Below, piece by piece: positions 17,038 to 25,688 of a stretch of DNA of 64,000 bases. Source of the stretch: Oleiphilus messinensis (GTDB lineage Bacteria > Pseudomonadota > Gammaproteobacteria > Pseudomonadales > Oleiphilaceae). The position numbers and the translations under genes are program-made. The stretch lies in contig NZ_CP021425.1 in assembly GCF_002162375.1 (NCBI RefSeq), positions 6,017,276-6,081,275 of the forward strand, read 5' to 3'. Each line of letters starts with the position of its first letter. Positions within the stretch are counted from its first letter, which is position 1. Under the pieces are notes generated by a model. It did no database searches, was not told where the DNA came from, and saw only the letters and a list, made by a program, of their open reading frames with translations.

Positions 17038-18846
17038 TCAAGCTTCTGGTTCAATATCTACCAGCACTTCACCGGGGGTAACACGGTCGCCTTTTGCAAC
17101 GTTAACCGCTTTCACCGTACCGGCAATGGTTGCTTGCACTTCGGTTTCCATTTTCATGGCTTCGGTAATCAACAACGCCTGCCCGGCCGTGACCTGATCC
17201 CCTTCCTGCACCAGCACCTCAACGATATTACCGGGCATTGCCGTTGTGATATGGCCCGGTGCGCTGGCCTGCGCACGACCGCTTGCGGTTGTACCGGCAA
17301 AACTACCCAGCGTCTCCAGCGTGATCTCGTCCGGCACCCCGTCAAGGGTCAGGAAGATGCTGCGCTTGTTACCGTGCATTCCGCCAGCGCCCGTGATGGC
17401 GACTTCATAGGTTTCGCCGTGCACATCGATCTTGAACTCAGTCGCGACACCGGGATCAACCGGGCGTCCCGCAGTTCCGGCATCAGGGGGTAACAGCGGC
17501 TCGGGTTGCAAGGTTCCGGCGGCACGTTCTTCAAGGAATTGCTTACCAATATCCTGGAACATCGCGTAGGTCAGCACATCTTCCTCGCTCTCAGCCAGGG
17601 CGCCAATCGCTTCTTTCAGGTTTGCCATCTCAGGTTTAAGTAAATCAGCCGGACGCCCTTCATTAGGCTCTTCATTGCCAATCGCTTTACGACGGAGAAC
17701 GTCGTCTACCTGCGCAGGTGGCCGACCATAGCCACCCTGAAGATAACGTCGCACTTCATTGGTGATCGTTTTGTATCGCTCGCCGGATAAAATATTCAAT
17801 ACCGCCTGGGTACCAACAATTTGCGAGCTCGGTGTAACCAAAGGTGGGAAACCGAGATCCTCACGGACGCGGGGGATTTCCTGAAAGACCTCCTGAATCT
17901 TGTCCAGGGCATTTTGTTCTTTCAGTTGATTCGCCAGGTTGGACATCATGCCACCGGGTACCTGGTTTATCTGAACGGATACATCTTCCCGAGTGAATTC
18001 ACTTTCAAACTGATGGTACTTTTTACGTACGGCTTTGAAATAGTCGGAAATTTCGGACAACAACGCCAGATCCAGACCGGTATCCCATTGCGTGCCTTTC
18101 AGAGCTGCAACCTGAGATTCAGTTGCCGGGTGACTGGTCCCCCAGGCAAACGCAGAAATGGCCGTATCAATATTGTCCGCACCGGCTTCAATCGCTTTCA
18201 ATTGGCACTGTGCCGCCAAGCCTGCAGTTGCATGGCTGTGAATAAACAGCGGCAACTCAACGTTTTCTTTGATCGCTTTAACCAGATCATAAGTCGCATA
18301 TGGCGTTAAAAGGCCAGCCATATCCTTGATCGCAATGGAGTCCGCGCCCATATCACGCAGGTCTTTGGCCTGCTGCACAAACAGATCAATCGTATGAACC
18401 GGGCTGGTTGTATAGCAAATCGTGCCCTGAGCATGCTTGCCGGACTTCTTCACTGCGGTCATCGCCGTCTGCAGGTTACGCAAGTCATTCAATGCATCGA
18501 ACACGCGGAATACATCGATTCCGTTATCAGCCGCTTTCTGGACAAACGTTTCAACAACATCATCGGCATAATGACGGTAGCCCAAAAGGTTCTGGCCACG
18601 GAGCAGCATTTGCAGACGGGTATTGGGTAACGCCGCTTTCAATTGACGCAGGCGTTGCCATGGATCTTCTTTCAAGAACCGGACACAGGCGTCGAACGTC
18701 GCGCCGCCCCATACTTCCAACGACCAGTAACCCACTTGATCCAGTTTGTCACAAATTGGCAGCATATCTTCAGTACGCATACGGGTCGCAATCAATGATT
18801 GGTGAGCGTCGCGCAATATTACATCGGTCACATTAACTTTTGTCAT
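17038..18846 (-). CDS. pycB: Pyruvate carboxylase subunit B (carboxyltransferase, biotin carrier)
   Basis: A 602-aa protein with an HMGL-like carboxyltransferase domain (~1-270, RDAHQSLIATRMRTEDM with catalytic Asp and Arg), a PYC_OADA conserved domain (~290-460) and a C-terminal biotinyl domain carrying EAMKMET. ATG 18846 has AGGAG 7 nt upstream; a TTG six bases earlier was not used. It was called PycB rather than oxaloacetate decarboxylase alpha because a biotin carboxylase gene lies directly upstream and no membrane subunits OadB/OadG are near. Together they carboxylate pyruvate to oxaloacetate to refill the TCA cycle. Confidence 0.88.
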   Translation of the reverse strand: MTKVNVTDVILRDAHQSLIATRMRTEDMLPICDKLDQVGYWSLEVWGGATFDACVRFLKEDPWQRLRQLKAALPNTRLQMLLRGQNLLGYRHYADDVVETFVQKAADNGIDVFRVFDALNDLRNLQTAMTAVKKSGKHAQGTICYTTSPVHTIDLFVQQAKDLRDMGADSIAIKDMAGLLTPYATYDLVKAIKENVELPLFIHSHATAGLAAQCQLKAIEAGADNIDTAISAFAWGTSHPATESQVAALKGTQWDTGLDLALLSEISDYFKAVRKKYHQFESEFTREDVSVQINQVPGGMMSNLANQLKEQNALDKIQEVFQEIPRVREDLGFPPLVTPSSQIVGTQAVLNILSGERYKTITNEVRRYLQGGYGRPPAQVDDVLRRKAIGNEEPNEGRPADLLKPEMANLKEAIGALAESEEDVLTYAMFQDIGKQFLEERAAGTLQPEPLLPPDAGTAGRPVDPGVATEFKIDVHGETYEVAITGAGGMHGNKRSIFLTLDGVPDEITLETLGSFAGTTASGRAQASAPGHITTAMPGNIVEVLVQEGDQVTAGQALLITEAMKMETEVQATIAGTVKAVNVAKGDRVTPGEVLVDIEPEA

Positions 18847-18872
18847 TTTCAATCTCCTGTGAACTCTGGCTC

Positions 18873-20288
18873 TTACAGGCCGGCATAGGCGGCAATGGCG
18901 GCGGCGATCGCCAGGGCGACCTCACTTGGATGGCGTTTTTCTGAATAATTCAACAATTCCGGATGTTCGGGCACAAAGCTGGTATCAAACTCACCAGACC
19001 GGAACTGTGGATGTTGCAGAATTTCTTTGTAATACGGGGCGGTGGTTTTAATCCCTTGCAAGCGCATGTCTTCCAGGGCGCGCATACCACGATCCATCGC
19101 ATCTTCCCAATTCAATGACCAGACAATCAGTTTCAGGCACATCGAATCAAAATAGGGCGGGATGGTATAACCGGTATAAATTGCAGTATCCGTTCGGACA
19201 CCCGGTCCCCCCGGCGCATAATAACGGGTGATTCTGCCGAAGCTCGGTAGAAAATCGTTTTTCGGATCTTCAGCATTGATCCGGAATTGCAACGCGTAAC
19301 CCCGGTACTGTATATCTTCCTGCCGATAACTCAGGGGACGACCCGAGGCAATCAGTATCTGTTCCCGGACAATATCGACGCCGGTAATCTGCTCGGTAAT
19401 GGTATGCTCAACCTGAACCCGGGTATTCATCTCCATGAAATACACTTCATTCCCAGCCAGCAAAAACTCAACCGTTCCCGCATTTTCATAGCCGACCGCT
19501 TTCGCAGCCCGTACCGCTAAATCACCGACGTAGGCACGTTGTTCCGGGGTCAATTGGGGACTGGGGGCAATTTCAATCAGCTTCTGGTTACGACGCTGAA
19601 TGGAACAATCCCGTTCAAACAGGTGCACGACGTTGCCCTGGGAATCCGCCAATACCTGTACTTCTATGTGCTTGGGATTGACGATACACTTTTCCATAAA
19701 CACTTCAGCCGAACCAAATGCCTTGGTGGCTTCAGAAATAACACGGGGATACTGCTGACGCAAATCGGCTTCGCTGTCACAACGACGGATTCCGCGACCG
19801 CCACCACCGGAAGTGGCTTTCAACATCACCGGGTAGCCAATTTCAGCAGCCACTTCAACGGCCTCGTCCAGACCACTCAAGTTACCTTCCGTGCCCGGTG
19901 TAACCGGCACCCCGGCGGCGATCATGCTGGAGCGGGCTTCAGTCTTGTCCCCCATACGGGATATCACATCCGCACTGGGACCAATAAAAACAATACCGCG
20001 CTCGGCACAGATGCGGGCCAATTCTGCATTCTCCGAAAGAAAGCCGTAGCCCGGATGGATTGCATCGCAGCCCGTCTCCACTGCCATATTGACAATACGG
20101 CGGGGATCCAGATAGCCCGCTAATGGATCATCGCCAATAAAATAGGCTTCGTCAGCACGTTTGACATGCAAACCATATCGATCCGGGTCAGTGTAAATCG
20201 CCACAGATCGAATATTCATTTCCGCACACGCTCGAACGATCCGGAGCGCGATCTCACCACGATTGGCAATGAGTATTTTCTTGAGCAT
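18873..20288 (-). CDS. pycA: Pyruvate carboxylase subunit A (biotin carboxylase)
   Basis: A 471-aa biotin carboxylase of the ATP-grasp fold. It begins MLKKILIANRGEIALRI, the family N-terminus; ATG 20288 has GGAGG 6 nt upstream, so an upstream extension to 20324 was dropped. The glycine-rich ATP loop KATSGGGGRGIR and the MEMNTRVQVEHT segment are intact. AccC has the same fold, but the next gene 26 bp downstream is the pyruvate carboxyltransferase, as in Pseudomonas pycA-pycB. The short C-terminal tail ends in an Ala-rich stretch (ALAIAAAIAAYAGL). Confidence 0.88.
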   Translation of the reverse strand: MLKKILIANRGEIALRIVRACAEMNIRSVAIYTDPDRYGLHVKRADEAYFIGDDPLAGYLDPRRIVNMAVETGCDAIHPGYGFLSENAELARICAERGIVFIGPSADVISRMGDKTEARSSMIAAGVPVTPGTEGNLSGLDEAVEVAAEIGYPVMLKATSGGGGRGIRRCDSEADLRQQYPRVISEATKAFGSAEVFMEKCIVNPKHIEVQVLADSQGNVVHLFERDCSIQRRNQKLIEIAPSPQLTPEQRAYVGDLAVRAAKAVGYENAGTVEFLLAGNEVYFMEMNTRVQVEHTITEQITGVDIVREQILIASGRPLSYRQEDIQYRGYALQFRINAEDPKNDFLPSFGRITRYYAPGGPGVRTDTAIYTGYTIPPYFDSMCLKLIVWSLNWEDAMDRGMRALEDMRLQGIKTTAPYYKEILQHPQFRSGEFDTSFVPEHPELLNYSEKRHPSEVALAIAAAIAAYAGL

Positions 20289-20406
20289 GAGTTTCCTCCA
20301 ACAAGGAATCAATTGCTGAATCACCAGCTGAGGAGATTCCGTTGATCTTGTTTATAGCCTAACCGAGGTTTCTCACAATAAAAAATTGATATTTTTTTGT
20401 TTTACC

Positions 20407-20422
20407 ATAAGGTATACCTTAT
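20407..20422. promoter_or_regulatory. Perfect 16-bp palindrome, likely LysR operator
   Basis: ATAAGGTATACCTTAT is its own reverse complement and contains the T-N11-A pattern bound by LysR regulators. It lies 20 bp before the LysR start and about 120 bp before pycA, in an AT-rich divergent region. Control of both pycAB and the regulator itself is inferred. Confidence 0.6.
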
Positions 20423-20442
20423 AGATGAACTGAGATCGCAAG

Positions 20443-21396
20443 ATGCCCCGAAATATTCAACCCTTATTAAACCGACTGTCGTTCAGGCAGCTGCAGGTCT
20501 TTATGACCGTGTCGAGATTGAACAGTTACAGTAAAGCAGCAGAAGAGCTTGGGCTCACCCAACCGGCGGTCAGTGCGCAAATTCGACAACTGGATGATGC
20601 GCTGGGACAACCCTTGTTTGATTATGTTGGCAAGCGTTTGTATCGAACCCAGGTGGGGGATGAACTGGCACTGGCAACACGCAATATTTTCAATGAAATC
20701 GAGCGCTTGCAAATGGAAGTCGCAGAACTGCAAGGGAGTGTAAGAGGCGAATTAAAGCTCGCTGCAGTCAGCACGGCACAGTCCATTGTGCCCCGATTGC
20801 TGAAAGGGTTTCTCCAGCAATATCCGGAAGTCAGCATCCGGGTACGCGTCGTAAACCGGGCTCAAGCGCTTGACCGTTTGCAGCAGAATACAGATGATTT
20901 GGTGATCATGGGTATGGTGCCTTCGGATCGATCCTTGAGCTTTACGCCTTTTCTGGACAACGAAATGGTTGCAGTCATCCCGGCTGAACACCCATTCCAG
21001 AAAAGTCCCCCTACAAAAATCCAGACATTTCTCAACCAGCGACTCATTTCCCGGGAACCCGGCTCAGGCACGAGACTGGCATTGGAAGCATTTTGTGCGG
21101 AACACCGCCTGGGCCTGAAACCCTATATGGAGCTGGGTTCGAACGATGCCGTGAAGCACGCCGTACTCGCCGGGCTTGGCGTAGCGGTCCTGCCTCGGGT
21201 CAGTATCGATGCGGAACTCAAACTGGGCTGGTTATCCATCGTTCCGCTCGCGGGATTTCCACTCCGGCGTTCCTGGTGCACCGTGCATCCAAGGGGAAAA
21301 CACCAAAGCCCGGTGGCCCTCGCCTTTATCAACTACATTCAGGACAATATTCCAAACATGAAGGCGATACTGTCCGAGCATCACTCGCCCTCTTAA
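20443..21396 (+). CDS. LysR-family regulator, PycR-like
   Basis: A 317-aa LysR-type regulator. The winged-helix DNA-binding domain lies at ~10-70 (FRQLQVFMTVSRLNSYSKAA, then LTQPAVSAQIRQLD) and a periplasmic-binding-like sensor domain at ~95-300, beginning GELKLAAVSTAQSIVPRLL. The N-terminus and linker resemble CbbR-type LysR proteins. It is divergent from pycA, as pycR is in Pseudomonas, so pycAB is the likely target. It overlaps the stop codon of the next gene by 4 bp, convergent. Confidence 0.85.
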   Translation: MPRNIQPLLNRLSFRQLQVFMTVSRLNSYSKAAEELGLTQPAVSAQIRQLDDALGQPLFDYVGKRLYRTQVGDELALATRNIFNEIERLQMEVAELQGSVRGELKLAAVSTAQSIVPRLLKGFLQQYPEVSIRVRVVNRAQALDRLQQNTDDLVIMGMVPSDRSLSFTPFLDNEMVAVIPAEHPFQKSPPTKIQTFLNQRLISREPGSGTRLALEAFCAEHRLGLKPYMELGSNDAVKHAVLAGLGVAVLPRVSIDAELKLGWLSIVPLAGFPLRRSWCTVHPRGKHQSPVALAFINYIQDNIPNMKAILSEHHSPS

Positions 21397-22190
21397 TTGG
21401 ACGGCCCGGAATATCGGGAGCTGATCTTTTGATACTCCCCACTGCTGTGTAATTCAGCCAAGGCATCCCACACCGTCTCCGCAACAAATGTCTGTGTCTT
21501 GTAAAATTGGTGACTGAACAAGAGAAATTGCGCATCCTCATGCAATGGAATGGAATGCTTGCGAATAACACTGTAGGCGGGATCAGACGCGATGATGGGC
21601 CCAATCTCCGCATCATATCCCGCTACTGCGGCCAAACCACCCCGCGACAGCCATTCCACGATATCAGGCTGGTAATACTCCTCTCGAACCATGACGCCCA
21701 TATCTCTCAGGATCGAACCGATGGAATACCCCAAACCCGTTGCGACCTGGCCCCGGGGTGGCAGCACCAGCTGTGTTCCATCCCAAATCACGGAATCATC
21801 AACTGTGTAGAGCCAGTAGTGAGATACGTACATACTGCGGCTTACATCCAATGCGCCATTTGACGTTCTCGGATATTCACCAATCCTTTCCCGCTCTGGC
21901 AAATAAGAGGCCGCAAGCGCACCATCAACCCGCCCCATTTCGACATTCAACAGGCAACGCTTCCAGGGTAATCTGACCAAATCAAAGGTAAATCCGGTTT
22001 TCGTTTCGAGATAATGGACAACATCCATTTCAATACCGGCTTGACGAGGCGAAGCAATAAAAAAGGGAGGGTAAGGTTGGTCGATCCCGCACAGCTTGAT
22101 ATTGACAGGTGCTTCTGCAGAAACATTTGCACAAGTGCACAGAAGCAACATCAACACAATGCAGGTTCGTGATATGCTGAGTATCATCAT
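21393..22190 (-). CDS. Periplasmic amino-acid-type substrate-binding protein
   Basis: A 265-aa exported protein. Signal peptide at ~1-25 (MMILSISRTCIVLMLLLC, cut near VSA), then an SBP_bac_3 fold: CGIDQPYPPFFIASPRQAGIE, followed by VHYLETKTGFTFDL. AGGA precedes the first of two adjacent ATG codons. No permease or ATPase gene is adjacent, so it may serve an orphan transporter or a sensory role. The ligand cannot be told from sequence. Confidence 0.78.
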   Translation of the reverse strand: MMILSISRTCIVLMLLLCTCANVSAEAPVNIKLCGIDQPYPPFFIASPRQAGIEMDVVHYLETKTGFTFDLVRLPWKRCLLNVEMGRVDGALAASYLPERERIGEYPRTSNGALDVSRSMYVSHYWLYTVDDSVIWDGTQLVLPPRGQVATGLGYSIGSILRDMGVMVREEYYQPDIVEWLSRGGLAAVAGYDAEIGPIIASDPAYSVIRKHSIPLHEDAQFLLFSHQFYKTQTFVAETVWDALAELHSSGEYQKISSRYSGPSN

Positions 22191-22236
22191 TCAAGTCCTG
22201 TACGCCGAAAAACTGGCGGCGACGGAATTAACAGGC

Positions 22237-22263
22237 TACCGGTAATATGATTCACTACCGGTA
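22237..22263. promoter_or_regulatory. Two TACCGGTA palindromes, possible operator pair
   Basis: TACCGGTA occurs at 22237-22244 and 22256-22263, 19 bp start to start, close to two helical turns. Each is flanked by AT-rich sequence (AATAT, TATT). They lie between the binding-protein gene (minus) and the zinc-ribbon gene (plus). No regulator is identified. Confidence 0.35.
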
Positions 22264-22352
22264 TATTACTTATCTGCTAGTATAGCATTGACCATACGAC
22301 AAGTATGTCCGCCGTAAAAACATTACAAAGGCAACCCTGAAGGAGGCCAGAT

Positions 22353-22889
22353 TTGCACTGTCCAAAATGCAACGACGTTCGATTACAAGCCACTAAACTC
22401 GATGAAGGGCTGTCTGCCATGGGTTGCCCCCGGTGTGAGGGCGCATTTGTTTCACTGCTCTATTATCGGGATTGGGCAGAACGATGTGGCGAAGCACATT
22501 TGGCCAATAAAGCCGAGCCGGAACGGGTTGAACCGGAAACCACGGTGACCGCGATGGGCTGCCCGAAATGCAGTAAACTGATGACCAAGTATCGAATTAC
22601 CGGTTGCCGCAACAACCGCCTGGACCTGTGTTCATCCTGCGATGAGGCCTGGCTGGACGGAGGTGAATGGGAATTACTGAAAGCCCTGGACTTAAGCCAT
22701 AAAATGCCCATGGTGTTCACTGAACAATGGCAACGAAATGTACGCCAACAAGTAACGGAAGACAGCCGAAAACAGCGCTTCCTGAAAATATTGGGTGAGG
22801 CGGATTTAAGTGAAGCTGAAAAAGTACGCCAGTGGGTAAAAGATCACCCACGACGTGCAGATATTCTGCGCTACCTCAGTTTCGACTGA
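22353..22889 (+). CDS. zf-TFIIB-type zinc-ribbon protein
   Basis: A 178-aa protein with two pairs of zinc ribbons: CPKC (3-6) with CPRC (~28-31), and CPKC with CSSC further on, as in the zf-TFIIB/YgiR-like small proteins of unknown role. The start is TTG 22353, backed by AGGAGG 6 nt upstream; no ATG is better placed, and the CxxC right after the start supports it. The C-terminal 60 residues are charged and helical. It converges on gloA. Confidence 0.75.
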   Translation: MHCPKCNDVRLQATKLDEGLSAMGCPRCEGAFVSLLYYRDWAERCGEAHLANKAEPERVEPETTVTAMGCPKCSKLMTKYRITGCRNNRLDLCSSCDEAWLDGGEWELLKALDLSHKMPMVFTEQWQRNVRQQVTEDSRKQRFLKILGEADLSEAEKVRQWVKDHPRRADILRYLSFD

Positions 22890-22902
22890 GCCTGCTGATT
22901 TC

Positions 22903-22932
22903 CAGCCGGAGCATTTAAGATAACTCCGGCTG
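22903..22932. terminator. 9-bp stem-loop at the convergent zinc-ribbon/gloA ends
   Basis: CAGCCGGAG (22903-22911) pairs exactly with CTCCGGCTG (22924-22932). It lies just past the zinc-ribbon stop codon and covers the last codons of gloA. No T-tract follows. Confidence 0.5.
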
Positions 22933-23346
22933 CTCGATCAATTCGATTTTATAACCATCCGGATCCAGCACAAAAGCGATGACATCGCGATCATCATCCT
23001 GCATCGGCCCGGGTGCTCTGACCACACGTCCGCCTTGAGCCTCAATATGCTGACAACAGGCATGGATATCCCGAACCCCATAGGCAACATGACCGAATGC
23101 AGTCCCCGGTTCATAGTCGATTACATCCCAGTTATGGGTCAACTCCAGAACCGTATGTGAATGTTCCGGGCCGTAGCCGAGAAACGCCAGGGTATATCGG
23201 GAGTCAGGATAATCATGCTGACGCAATACATTCATACCGAATGTCCGGGTATAAAATTGAATGGATTTTTGCAAATTCCGCACACGCAACATGGTGTGTA
23301 ATATGCGATGGGGATATATTCCGCTTTGATGCTCATGAGTACTCAA
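22915..23346 (-). CDS. gloA: Glyoxalase I (lactoylglutathione lyase)
   Basis: A 143-aa glyoxalase I, which turns the hemithioacetal of methylglyoxal and glutathione into S-lactoylglutathione. The four metal ligands are visible: His in HTMLRVRNLQKSIQFY, Glu in VLELTHNWD, His in FGHVAYGV and Glu in YKIELIEQ. No ATG lies upstream of the first ligand; TTG 23346 with GGAG about 9 nt upstream was preferred to the TTG at 23400. Length fits the short Ni/Co-type bacterial enzyme. Confidence 0.85.
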   Translation of the reverse strand: MSTHEHQSGIYPHRILHTMLRVRNLQKSIQFYTRTFGMNVLRQHDYPDSRYTLAFLGYGPEHSHTVLELTHNWDVIDYEPGTAFGHVAYGVRDIHACCQHIEAQGGRVVRAPGPMQDDDRDVIAFVLDPDGYKIELIEQPELS

Positions 23347-23505
23347 AATTATCAACTCCAGACCTGGGTGAATTGGTTTTTCACATGTCACAAATATCAA
23401 TCGAATGCCGACCTAATACGCAACTGGACAACAAAAATCGCTGCCCAGTGACTGTATCCTGAGAGGCCCTTGAGAGAAGTCCGATGACAACGATAACAAC
23501 GAGCG

Positions 23506-24144
23506 CTACAGCTGATAAAACGGTGAATTCAATTCACGACTCGCTTCTGCAACCACCTCACCATCAAAAACCCGCGTGGTAAACGCACCACCCAGCTGTT
23601 TTGCTTCAGTGGGGAAATACTCCAATGCGAAGCGCTTGGCGTTTTCAACACTGTCAAAAGCATACAAACCACCGGGATTATGACAGTGCAGCGCGCTCAA
23701 CCAGGTTTTGCTCAAAATACCCGGCTGCGCTTTCAGTATGGGGTTCATTGTTTTCCAGGGCACATCACCAAACGGAATATTGAGCTGCACATCGGTGTAA
23801 ACAAACGCACGGGGCAACATTTCCAGTCGGGCACCAAAGTGCACGGAGTTCATATCCCGGCTTGCCGCTTCGGTAATTTCGCCATCGTACAAGCGCGTGG
23901 TCTGGGCAACACCGATGCTTGCTGCTTCCCCTGGAAAGTAGCCGTTCACAAATTCCTGTGCCGTTTCTCTGGACTCGAACACATAAAACCCGCCCAAGGA
24001 GTGATTGCCAACGCCGGCCAACCAGGTTTTGTTCAGTAAACCCGGCTGTTTCAGGAGTACCTGATTGATCTTTTGCCAAGGTGCATCCGCAAAAGGCATC
24101 GTCAACTGCAGTTCTGTATAAACAAACGTTTTCATATCTTTCAT
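23506..24144 (-). CDS. Duplicated YdhR/monooxygenase-like alpha-beta barrel protein
   Basis: A 212-aa protein made of two copies of one ~100-aa domain: FVYTELQLTMPFADAPW, then GLLNKTWLAGVGNHSLGGFY, recurs as FVYTDVQLNIPFGDVPW, then GILSKTWLSALHCHNPGGLY. This is the dimeric alpha/beta-barrel pattern of E. coli YdhR, a putative monooxygenase of unknown substrate; here the dimer seems fused in one chain. GGAG lies 9 nt before ATG 24144. It is divergent from a TetR gene across multiple operators, so it is probably TetR-repressed. Confidence 0.7.
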   Translation of the reverse strand: MKDMKTFVYTELQLTMPFADAPWQKINQVLLKQPGLLNKTWLAGVGNHSLGGFYVFESRETAQEFVNGYFPGEAASIGVAQTTRLYDGEITEAASRDMNSVHFGARLEMLPRAFVYTDVQLNIPFGDVPWKTMNPILKAQPGILSKTWLSALHCHNPGGLYAFDSVENAKRFALEYFPTEAKQLGGAFTTRVFDGEVVAEASRELNSPFYQL

Positions 24145-24164
24145 CTTTTCATCTCCATCGATAA

Positions 24165-24266
24165 TATAGTGATCGTTATGTTGCGATCACTATAAAACTA
24201 ATATAACGATCACTATATTTCAACAATTAAATTCCCTGTTGCGTAAAAAATATCACGATCGCTATA
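24165..24266. promoter_or_regulatory. Four CGATCACTATA-type operator half-sites
   Basis: TATAGTGATCG (24165-24175) and its exact complement CGATCACTATA (24184-24194) form an inverted repeat with 8-bp spacer. A third copy lies at 24207-24217 and a variant, CGATCGCTATA, at 24256-24266. They fill the gap between the YdhR-like gene and the TetR gene, so autorepression by that TetR protein and control of both genes is likely. Confidence 0.65.
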
Positions 24267-24297
24267 ATTATGACGAGATCGAGGAGGCAGAACAGAT

Positions 24298-24858
24298 ATG
24301 TCTAAAAAAGCAGAAACTCAGGCCCGAATCGTCGAGGCAGCAGGCCGGGGCATAAGAATGAACGGCTACGGCGGCATCGGTATCGATGGCATCGCAAAAG
24401 GTGCAGGGGTTACATCGGGCGCACTTTATGGCCATTTCAAATCAAAATCTGCGGTGTTTGATGCGGTTATTCAGACGGGTATGGATGCATTGATCGAAGG
24501 CATTCAGGCCTGGCAACAACAAGAAGGTGAGCAGTGGTTAAAACCGTTTCTGGATTGGTACCTGAGTGAGGAACAAATCAACAACCTCTGTGATGGCTGC
24601 GCTTTACCGGGCCTCGCCGTGGATATCTCACGTGGCACACCAGAACAAAAACAGTTCTTTGCGGAACGCTTCCAGCGAGTCATTGAGTTGGTTGAATCAG
24701 GACTCTCCAAGCGTTCAGACAGCAGCCCCCGGATGCGGGCACAAACGATACTGACATTATTGACCGGAACGGTCAGCGTCGCACGTGCCATTGACGACAG
24801 CAACGAAGCCCAAAGCGTCATCCGCGCGACAAAGATTACGCTTGACTCATTGACGTGA
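24298..24858 (+). CDS. TetR-family transcriptional repressor
   Basis: A 186-aa TetR regulator. The HTH lies at ~10-55 (ARIVEAAGRGIRMNGYGGIG, then GVTSGALYGHFKSKSAVFDAV); the rest is the helical ligand and dimer domain with a possible inducer-reactive Cys pair (NNLCDGCALPGL). GAGGAGG is upstream of the ATG. It is divergent from the YdhR-like gene and four operator half-sites lie between them. The inducer is unknown; partner genes suggest an electrophile or aromatic compound, which is inference. Confidence 0.85.
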   Translation: MSKKAETQARIVEAAGRGIRMNGYGGIGIDGIAKGAGVTSGALYGHFKSKSAVFDAVIQTGMDALIEGIQAWQQQEGEQWLKPFLDWYLSEEQINNLCDGCALPGLAVDISRGTPEQKQFFAERFQRVIELVESGLSKRSDSSPRMRAQTILTLLTGTVSVARAIDDSNEAQSVIRATKITLDSLT

Positions 24859-24910
24859 TCCTGTGTGAACGATCCCCCCCTTGCACTGCTATGGGCTTCC
24901 CAGGATATCG

Positions 24911-25324
24911 CTAAATCAGTTTTCTGTTGCCTTTGGTCGACGATTCGATTTCATGCAACAACCTTAAAAGCACAGGGGGTAAAGGCAACAACACCATCAA
25001 ACCTCGGCCATGGGCTTCCAACGCTTTCAGGAATCCAACCAGAGCGCTTTCCGAACAATCGACCTCAAGGAGTTCCTCCTCGTGCAGAATCTCGATGCTC
25101 TCAATTCGCTCCGAGGTTTCAAAGTGTTGCTCGCCTTCCGTGCGCCGGTAAATATTATCGACCCCTTTACGCCAGATAATCTCAAAGTCGATATTTAAAA
25201 TATTAATAATGTAATGCTTCTCGTGCCCTGTGAATTCACTGTGATGCATTGCCGTGCGCTGCTCACTCTTAGCAATCACTTGGTAATTCAAGCTCTTCAG
25301 TATCACTGGATATTGAGTTGTCAT
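24911..25324 (-). CDS. Hypothetical protein (137 aa)
   Basis: No family recognised. ATG 25324 was chosen because GAGGAGGG lies 4 nt upstream; the frame runs on to 25375. The protein is mixed alpha/beta, with no signal peptide and a C-terminal leucine-rich helix (GLMVLLPLPPVLLRLLHEI). Several His (MHH, HEKH, FEIIWRKG) lie in the first half. It stands alone between a TetR gene and an SDR gene on the opposite strand. Confidence 0.6.
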   Translation of the reverse strand: MTTQYPVILKSLNYQVIAKSEQRTAMHHSEFTGHEKHYIINILNIDFEIIWRKGVDNIYRRTEGEQHFETSERIESIEILHEEELLEVDCSESALVGFLKALEAHGRGLMVLLPLPPVLLRLLHEIESSTKGNRKLI

Positions 25325-25598
25325 AGCGCCCTCCTCTGGCCAAAGCCATTCTTGATCGTTACTCAGTCGACCCATTTTCCCATGGAGTAACCGGACATAA
25401 ATGTGACGAACCTGTCATTTGAACAAGCTCTCACAAATCGTGACGAATGCCTCACAAATAAATTGTGATCTGTAACAGCGATAACTATAGACCAAGTTAC
25501 CCGGCATGCACTTAAAATTCTCCCGGGATTCGACAGTCATGCACTTCCATTCTTGCAACGCCTTGCTGCTTTTACAGCCACTCGCCTATTGACTATGA

Positions 25599-25640
25599 AG
25601 TATACATATGTATACTGAATCCAAGTATACAGTTGTATAC
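25599..25640. promoter_or_regulatory. Two GTATAC-type operators before the SDR gene
   Basis: AGTATACATATGTATACT (25599-25616) is a perfect 18-bp palindrome. GTATACAGTTGTATAC (25625-25640) is a near-palindrome with the same half-sites (two central bases differ). The two are 26 bp apart start to start and end 49 bp before the SDR start. The rest of the 364-bp gap carries repeated TCACAAAT elements (25431-25457). The regulator is not adjacent. Confidence 0.6.
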
Positions 25641-25688
25641 ACTTTTCCATAATTCAAAACAATGATGAACAAGCATTGAGGCAAGCAC

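Noticed and set aside
17038-18846. Oxaloacetate decarboxylase alpha subunit (sodium pump)
   Set aside because: The sequence fits, but no OadB/OadG genes are present and a biotin carboxylase gene is adjacent, so pyruvate carboxylase subunit B is the better name.
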